From: a virus
IMG/VR virus record: IMGVR_UViG_3300034375_010063
Location: 1-38,742 of that record
Direction: 5' to 3' (one strand)
Length of the DNA: 38,742 nt
In this document: piece by piece, positions 35,468-38,742 of the stretch
Position numbering within the stretch: the first letter of the stretch is position 1
Layout of the letters: every line of letters starts with the position of its first letter
Translations under genes and position numbers: made by a program
Notes under the pieces: model-generated
Told to the model about the DNA's origin: nothing
Databases searched by the model: none
What the model saw: the letters and a program-made list of their open reading frames with translations, nothing else

Positions 35468-36133
35468 ATGGACAGAATAGCACATAAAGGCAAAAGTTGT
35501 GATGAAGTTCACCCAGATAAAGAACATGAAATGTGGGAAAATGAACAGTTGGAGGATAATAATGACCAAGAACTTGATGAATTAGTTGATTTTGATGGTT
35601 CTATGCTTAATTCTAAAATTCCTTTAGGAATTAATAAAAGTAATAAAATTAGTAGAAGTACTACTGATGATATGGTTAAAACCGCACATCAAAAAGGTAA
35701 TGGATTTGGTTATTATTATAAAAGATATTGGGGTGAAGCTTATCTAGGTGGTGGTCTAGGTGATAATGAAGAGTTAGATACAGATGTAGAAACAACGAAT
35801 GACTGTTTAGAATACTTTATGGATAATTATGGTTTAACTAGACGTAGAGCAGAAGAAAAATGTGAAGAATATGGTTACGCTACTAGTGTGTCACAAGAAA
35901 AAGCTGAAAATGATGATAGAAAAAGATTAGTTGAGTTGTCTAACAAAAAAATGAAAGATATGTTAGAAGTTTTACTAAGTAAAAAAGACGAAGAAGATGA
36001 AATAAAAATGGGTGTTGAGATGGAATTACACGATAAAAAAGACTACCCACTTTTAAATAAAATGGGTTCTAGATTTAAAAGAGCTTGTAAAGCTCAAGGT
36101 GTAAACCCTAATGATATATTAAATAAAGTATAA
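35468..36133 (+). CDS. Charged hypothetical protein
   Basis: A 221-residue protein. The N-terminal half is acidic (WENEQLEDNNDQELDELVDF) with a Gly/Tyr segment (GNGFGYYYKRYWGEAYLGGG). The C-terminal half is helical and highly charged (LVELSNKKMKDMLEVLLSKK, MGSRFKRACKAQGVNP). I see no catalytic motif. It heads a plus-strand operon and is followed after 3 bases by the next gene. A virion or head-assembly role is possible by position only. Confidence 0.55.
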   Translation: MDRIAHKGKSCDEVHPDKEHEMWENEQLEDNNDQELDELVDFDGSMLNSKIPLGINKSNKISRSTTDDMVKTAHQKGNGFGYYYKRYWGEAYLGGGLGDNEELDTDVETTNDCLEYFMDNYGLTRRRAEEKCEEYGYATSVSQEKAENDDRKRLVELSNKKMKDMLEVLLSKKDEEDEIKMGVEMELHDKKDYPLLNKMGSRFKRACKAQGVNPNDILNKV

Positions 36134-36136
36134 ATA

Positions 36137-36586
36137 ATGCCAGATAAAGCATTAAAAGGAGAACAAATAAGAGTACCAGATAAATGTGTTAAACACATTA
36201 AGGTTGCTGTAGAAAATTTTGAAGGTCCAAAAACTACTGAAGGATATCAAAGAGCTATCAATATAGTTAAAAATCCAATCATTAGTATGGAACTACTAAA
36301 AAAAATAAATAATTTTTTTAGAAATGAAGAAAAAGGTACAGCACCTTATGAATTAACTGGTGGTGATTATGGTAAAAAAGTTTTTAATGAACTAGAAAAA
36401 CAACTTAGAGATGGAAAATCTATGGGTAGGAAAGCTAAAATGAATGGTGGTATGATGAATACACATTATGATGAACATGAAAAAGATGGTAACAAAAACC
36501 CCACTTCAGTTAAGGTGCCTAAAGTTGATAGTGTTGAAACATTAAGAGAAACAATAAAAAGAATAAACAAACTTATAAATTATTAA
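36137..36586 (+). CDS. Small basic hypothetical protein
   Basis: A 149-residue basic protein. The middle is helical (YQRAINIVKNPIISMELLKK), followed by Gly/Lys-rich KAKMNGGMMNTHYDEHEKDG. The last residues (SVETLRETIKRINKLI) form a short amphipathic helix. No motif is recognised. It lies between two short genes with gaps of 3 bases on each side, so it is certainly part of the operon. Confidence 0.55.
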   Translation: MPDKALKGEQIRVPDKCVKHIKVAVENFEGPKTTEGYQRAINIVKNPIISMELLKKINNFFRNEEKGTAPYELTGGDYGKKVFNELEKQLRDGKSMGRKAKMNGGMMNTHYDEHEKDGNKNPTSVKVPKVDSVETLRETIKRINKLINY

Positions 36587-36589
36587 ATT

Positions 36590-36757
36590 ATGGTTAATTG
36601 GATTAATTCATGGAAAAGTGGAAATAAAAAACAAAAATATAGTTTAACCTTAAGATTAGGTAAAATAACTGTTTTTGAATTTAAAATTTGTCCATGTAAC
36701 GAAGAATCGTGTTCAAAACTAAGAGTTATGTTATTTAACTTAGGTTTTGAGGCATAA
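36590..36757 (+). CDS. 55-residue protein with CxC motif
   Basis: ATG 36590 to TAA 36757 encodes 55 residues: basic N-terminus (MVNWINSWKSGNKKQKYSLT), then a strand-like LRLGKITVFEFKICPCNEES and CSKLRVMLFNLGFEA. Three Cys (CPC and CSK) lie close together. It starts 3 bases after the preceding gene and 33 bases before the next operon start, so it is a plausible small gene. Confidence 0.5.
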   Translation: MVNWINSWKSGNKKQKYSLTLRLGKITVFEFKICPCNEESCSKLRVMLFNLGFEA

Positions 36758-36790
36758 ATAAAAAAATAAAATATTTATAAATAAAAAATT

Positions 36791-37111
36791 ATGGCAGGAG
36801 AACAACAAACACAACCAGGTCTAAAATTAAGTGAGTATGCTCAAGCTGAGAGAGACAAACTATTTCCTAAAAATCTTTATAGTCCTAAGTCTGACAAATA
36901 TGGTCCACAACATCCCAATGCTATAAGTGATGGGGATGAAAAAGGAAGAGGGACTGCAGTTTTTTTAGGTGTTAGAGATGATAATACTGGAACAAAAACA
37001 GATATATTAACTAGGAAAGATAACATTAAAACTAACTCATATAATGCGGGTAATGGTTACGGTGTTCCTAGTGATGACGCTATCGGTAGCAATACGATTA
37101 ACTTAAGTTAA
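36791..37111 (+). CDS. Hypothetical protein, low-complexity, Gly/Asp/Asn-rich
   Basis: A 106-residue protein with a helical start (PGLKLSEYAQAERDKLFPKN), then an Asp/Gly/Thr-rich, probably extended region (GDEKGRGTAVFLGVRDDNTG, NAGNGYGVPSDDAIG). No motif is recognised. TATTTATAAATA lies 7 bases before the ATG (11 bases from its TATTTATA core), so the gene starts a transcript. A structural or head-associated role is possible. Confidence 0.5.
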   Translation: MAGEQQTQPGLKLSEYAQAERDKLFPKNLYSPKSDKYGPQHPNAISDGDEKGRGTAVFLGVRDDNTGTKTDILTRKDNIKTNSYNAGNGYGVPSDDAIGSNTINLS

Positions 37112-37121
37112 TAAGTTTTTT

Positions 37122-37487
37122 ATGAGTCTTTACAACACACTACATTCACTTATACTTGAAGTAGCTAATAGGGACGAAGTCCAAAAAGCTATAAAAAATA
37201 GAAATACTTGTGTTATTTACTATGAAGGTGATACAGTAAATAATCCTGGATGGAGAACTATTGAACCAGTAGCTGCAGGTACAACTAAAAAAAATAATCC
37301 AGTTGTTAGAGCTTGGCAGACCGAAGGGGCCACAGATACTGAAGTACCTGGTTGGAAATTTTTTAGATTAGATAGGGTTAGAAATTGGAATCCTACAACT
37401 GAAAAGTTTAATCAACCTAGACCAAACTACAATCCTAATGGTGACAAAAGTATGAACCAAGTATGGATTAATGCAAAATTTGATTAA
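37122..37487 (+). CDS. WYL-like domain protein with short N-terminal tag
   Basis: A 121-residue protein. After an N-terminal helix (SLYNTLHSLILEVANRDEV), residues about 23-95 have a WYL-domain pattern: IKNRNTCVIYYEGD, WRTIEPVAAGTTKKNNPVVR, AWQTEGATD, and WKFFRLDRVRNW. WYL domains bind ligands, often nucleic acid or nucleotides, and in bacterial regulators sit behind a DNA-binding domain; none is present here. The domain stands alone in a row of virion-type genes. The next gene starts on the base after its stop. Confidence 0.6.
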   Translation: MSLYNTLHSLILEVANRDEVQKAIKNRNTCVIYYEGDTVNNPGWRTIEPVAAGTTKKNNPVVRAWQTEGATDTEVPGWKFFRLDRVRNWNPTTEKFNQPRPNYNPNGDKSMNQVWINAKFD

Positions 37488-38123
37488 ATGAAAAATTTAG
37501 AACAATCGTTATTGAACGCTAAAAAATTTATGGAACACGATGCCATGAATAAAAATCGTGAGGGAATTAGAACAAATAGAAATATTCAAACAGAATCTAT
37601 TAATATACCAACACAACTTAATCAATCAACAAACATGTCTGTACCTACTTCTAGGACACCAAACATGAACCCAAAATCAAATATGAGTAAAGAATCCATT
37701 ATGAATTCTAAATTACCAGATGCCATAAAAAAAGCTATGATTGAAACACCAATACCAGACGTTAGTCCAACACCAACATTATCGGAATCATTTATAGACC
37801 AAGTAAGTAAAAAAATGAATTCTGAAGAATATAGTATAGAAAATATGAGAAGTACTAGTAATAGTAACCTTAGAGAAACAACACAAAGAAAAGTTAATGT
37901 GCCGACAAGTAATAATTATGATGACCCAATACCACCATTATTTCAAGAACCACAAGTAGATACAAATTCCTTAAAGGAAACTATTAAAGAGTGTATTAGA
38001 GAACTTATGAATGAAGAAAATTTATTAATTGAATCTAAGAATATTAATGAAAATTTACAAATTAGAGTGGGTAATAAAATTTTTAGTGGTAACATTAAAT
38101 CAATAAAGTCTGTAAAAAAGTGA
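37488..38123 (+). CDS. Low-complexity protein, possibly head- or scaffold-associated
   Basis: A 211-residue Asn/Ser/Met-rich, largely disordered protein. It begins with a helix (MKNLEQSLLNAKKFMEHDAM), contains Pro/Thr-rich stretches (IPDVSPTPTLSESF), and ends with an amphipathic helix (NSLKETIKECIRELMNEENL) and a short beta tail (LQIRVGNKIFSGNI). Such a layout is common in scaffold or internal virion proteins, but no family is recognised. It abuts the WYL-like gene and its stop lies directly beside the TnpB relic. Confidence 0.5.
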   Translation: MKNLEQSLLNAKKFMEHDAMNKNREGIRTNRNIQTESINIPTQLNQSTNMSVPTSRTPNMNPKSNMSKESIMNSKLPDAIKKAMIETPIPDVSPTPTLSESFIDQVSKKMNSEEYSIENMRSTSNSNLRETTQRKVNVPTSNNYDDPIPPLFQEPQVDTNSLKETIKECIRELMNEENLLIESKNINENLQIRVGNKIFSGNIKSIKSVKK

Positions 38124-38124
38124 A

Positions 38125-38238
38125 CTACCCAACCACTAAAGATGGTTGGGCTTCAGGAATCATAGACTCACCTAGTGGCAACGCCTCCTCCTGTTTTTGT
38201 TTAATTTCCGATTCTATTCCATAACCAGACAATATATT
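38125..38238 (-). pseudogene. TnpB (IS200/IS605) C-terminal relic and right-end hairpin
   Basis: On the minus strand 37 codons run open from an in-frame TAA to the stop TAG at 38127-38125 and encode SGYGIESEIKQKQEEALPLG then ESMIPEAQPSLVVG. This is the pattern at the extreme C-terminus of Bacteroidota TnpB proteins of IS200/IS605 elements. The last codons contain an 8-bp hairpin CCCAACCA / TGGTTGGG, as the right ends of these elements do. The base composition is visibly more GC-rich than the surroundings. No TnpB catalytic core, TnpA or left end is present, so the remnant is about 110 bases. In intact elements this region also encodes the 3' part of the omega RNA. The call rests on pattern memory. 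Confidence 0.55.
38128..38150. repeat. 8-bp hairpin, IS605 right-end type
   Basis: CCCAACCA (38128-38135) pairs perfectly with TGGTTGGG (38143-38150) around a 7-base loop. No T-run follows on either strand, so it is not a good intrinsic terminator. CTACCC...CTAAAG...GGTTGGGCTTC is the layout at the right ends of IS200/IS605 elements, where the hairpin is bound by the Y1 transposase. Confidence 0.6.
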
Positions 38239-38302
38239 TTAAATCAAGGTTAAAAATCGTTTTTTTTTTTATTTGATAGATATTTATATTAAAAATATAA
38301 TT

Positions 38303-38742
38303 ATGAAAAAAGTAGTAAGACTAACTGAATCAGAATTAATAAGAATAGTAAAGAGGGTTATTAATGAACAATCTGATACTAAATTAACACCTGAAGAAAT
38401 AAAATCATTGAATATGTTTTTATCCTATATGCACCCAAAAGGAGATAATGGTACCTGGAAACAACTCAATTCGACTTCATCATCTGTTGTTGTTAAACTT
38501 CAACCTAACGCTCGAATTGCAAACTTAGGTGGTTTTGATATTAAAAAACCTTTATCTTGGGAGTTTTATAAGGACGGTGAAAAGTTAGAATATGGAAAGG
38601 GGGTACCTGAAGGTGCAGGAACATTTGAGATTTATAAATCTCAAGGAGCGTTATTTTATAGTGTTTTTTACCCATCTAAGTTATTACAGAAAGATGAAAA
38701 ATTTATTGGAAATGAAAAAAAAGCACTTCAGTTGTTCAATAA
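38303..38742 (+). CDS. Hypothetical protein with N-terminal tag (3' end outside window)
   Basis: ATG 38303 opens a frame that is still open at the right edge (146 codons). After MKKVVR comes LTESELIRIVKRVINE, an N-terminal helix ending in (L/I)xE tripeptides like capsid-targeting tags. The rest (SSSVVVKLQPNARIANLGGF, LSWEFYKDGEKLEYGKGVP) is beta-type and unrecognised. TATTTATATTAAAAA at 38281-38295 lies 14 bases (from the TATTTATA core) before the ATG. Confidence 0.6.
   Translation, partial: MKKVVRLTESELIRIVKRVINEQSDTKLTPEEIKSLNMFLSYMHPKGDNGTWKQLNSTSSSVVVKLQPNARIANLGGFDIKKPLSWEFYKDGEKLEYGKGVPEGAGTFEIYKSQGALFYSVFYPSKLLQKDEKFIGNEKKALQLFN

Noticed and set aside
36772-36787. T4 late promoter TATAAATA in T4 orientation
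   Set aside because: In this window the non-palindromic copies always read TATTTATA in the sense direction; TATAAATA appears in the sense direction mainly as part of palindromes.
38128-38150. Hairpin as Rho-independent terminator of the 37488-38123 gene
   Set aside because: No T-run follows the stem on either strand; the IS605 right-end explanation fits better.

Overview
The window reads as one contiguous segment of a large, AT-rich, T4-like contractile-tailed phage (myovirus). The recognisable gene set is a contractile tail sheath, a gp19-type tail tube, a tape measure protein, a gp26-type assembly chaperone, a gp53-type LysM baseplate wedge, gp13/14/15-like neck proteins, a family B DNA polymerase of gp43 size and an SNF2-type helicase. 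The likely host is a member of the Bacteroidota, possibly a flavobacterium. Most starts lack a Shine-Dalgarno sequence and sit in A/T-rich leaders, and the fibre proteins carry BspA-type DUF285 repeats that are common in that phylum. The host call is an inference. There are no tRNAs, rRNAs, CRISPR arrays or intact insertion sequences.

Region by region: (1) 1-23248, minus strand, is the tail/neck cluster. In transcription order it runs: gp14-like and gp15-like neck/terminator proteins, a 40-residue peptide, the 1159-residue sheath, an acidic protein, two small membrane proteins, a HAD-fold phosphatase, the tail tube (followed by a strong terminator), the gp26-like chaperone with an overlapping +1-frame extension, the tape measure, a 1685-residue baseplate/tube-initiator-like protein with an embedded OmpA-like domain, the gp53-like wedge, and a giant hub protein that ends in a peptidoglycan amidase domain and runs off the left edge. 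A small ribbon-helix-helix-like gene (20978-21139) lies in this cluster on the plus strand. (2) 23311-27097, plus strand: SNF2 helicase, gp13-like neck protein, and a fibre-type protein with an S74 intramolecular chaperone domain. (3) 27083-35415, minus strand: DNA polymerase, then a receptor-binding or fibre group (BppU-like protein, 62-residue protein, DUF285 leucine-rich-repeat protein, small fibre protein, very Cys-rich 924-residue protein). (4) 35468-38742, plus strand: small head- or virion-associated genes of mostly unknown function, one with a WYL-like domain, a ~115-bp relic of a TnpB (IS200/IS605) 3' end, and a partial gene at the right edge.

The genes together build and arm the tail. 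Sheath and tube polymerise on a baseplate made by the hub, gp53-like and 1685-residue proteins. The chaperone pair and the tape measure set tube length. The neck proteins join tail to head. The fibre genes bind the host surface, and the amidase and OmpA-like domains are placed to act on, or dock to, the cell wall. A recurrent sense-strand motif, TATTTATA, lies 11-41 bases (mostly 11-19) before the first gene of nearly every transcription unit and looks like the phage's late promoter. The polymerase gene lacks it and has a TTGACA-17-TATATT promoter instead.
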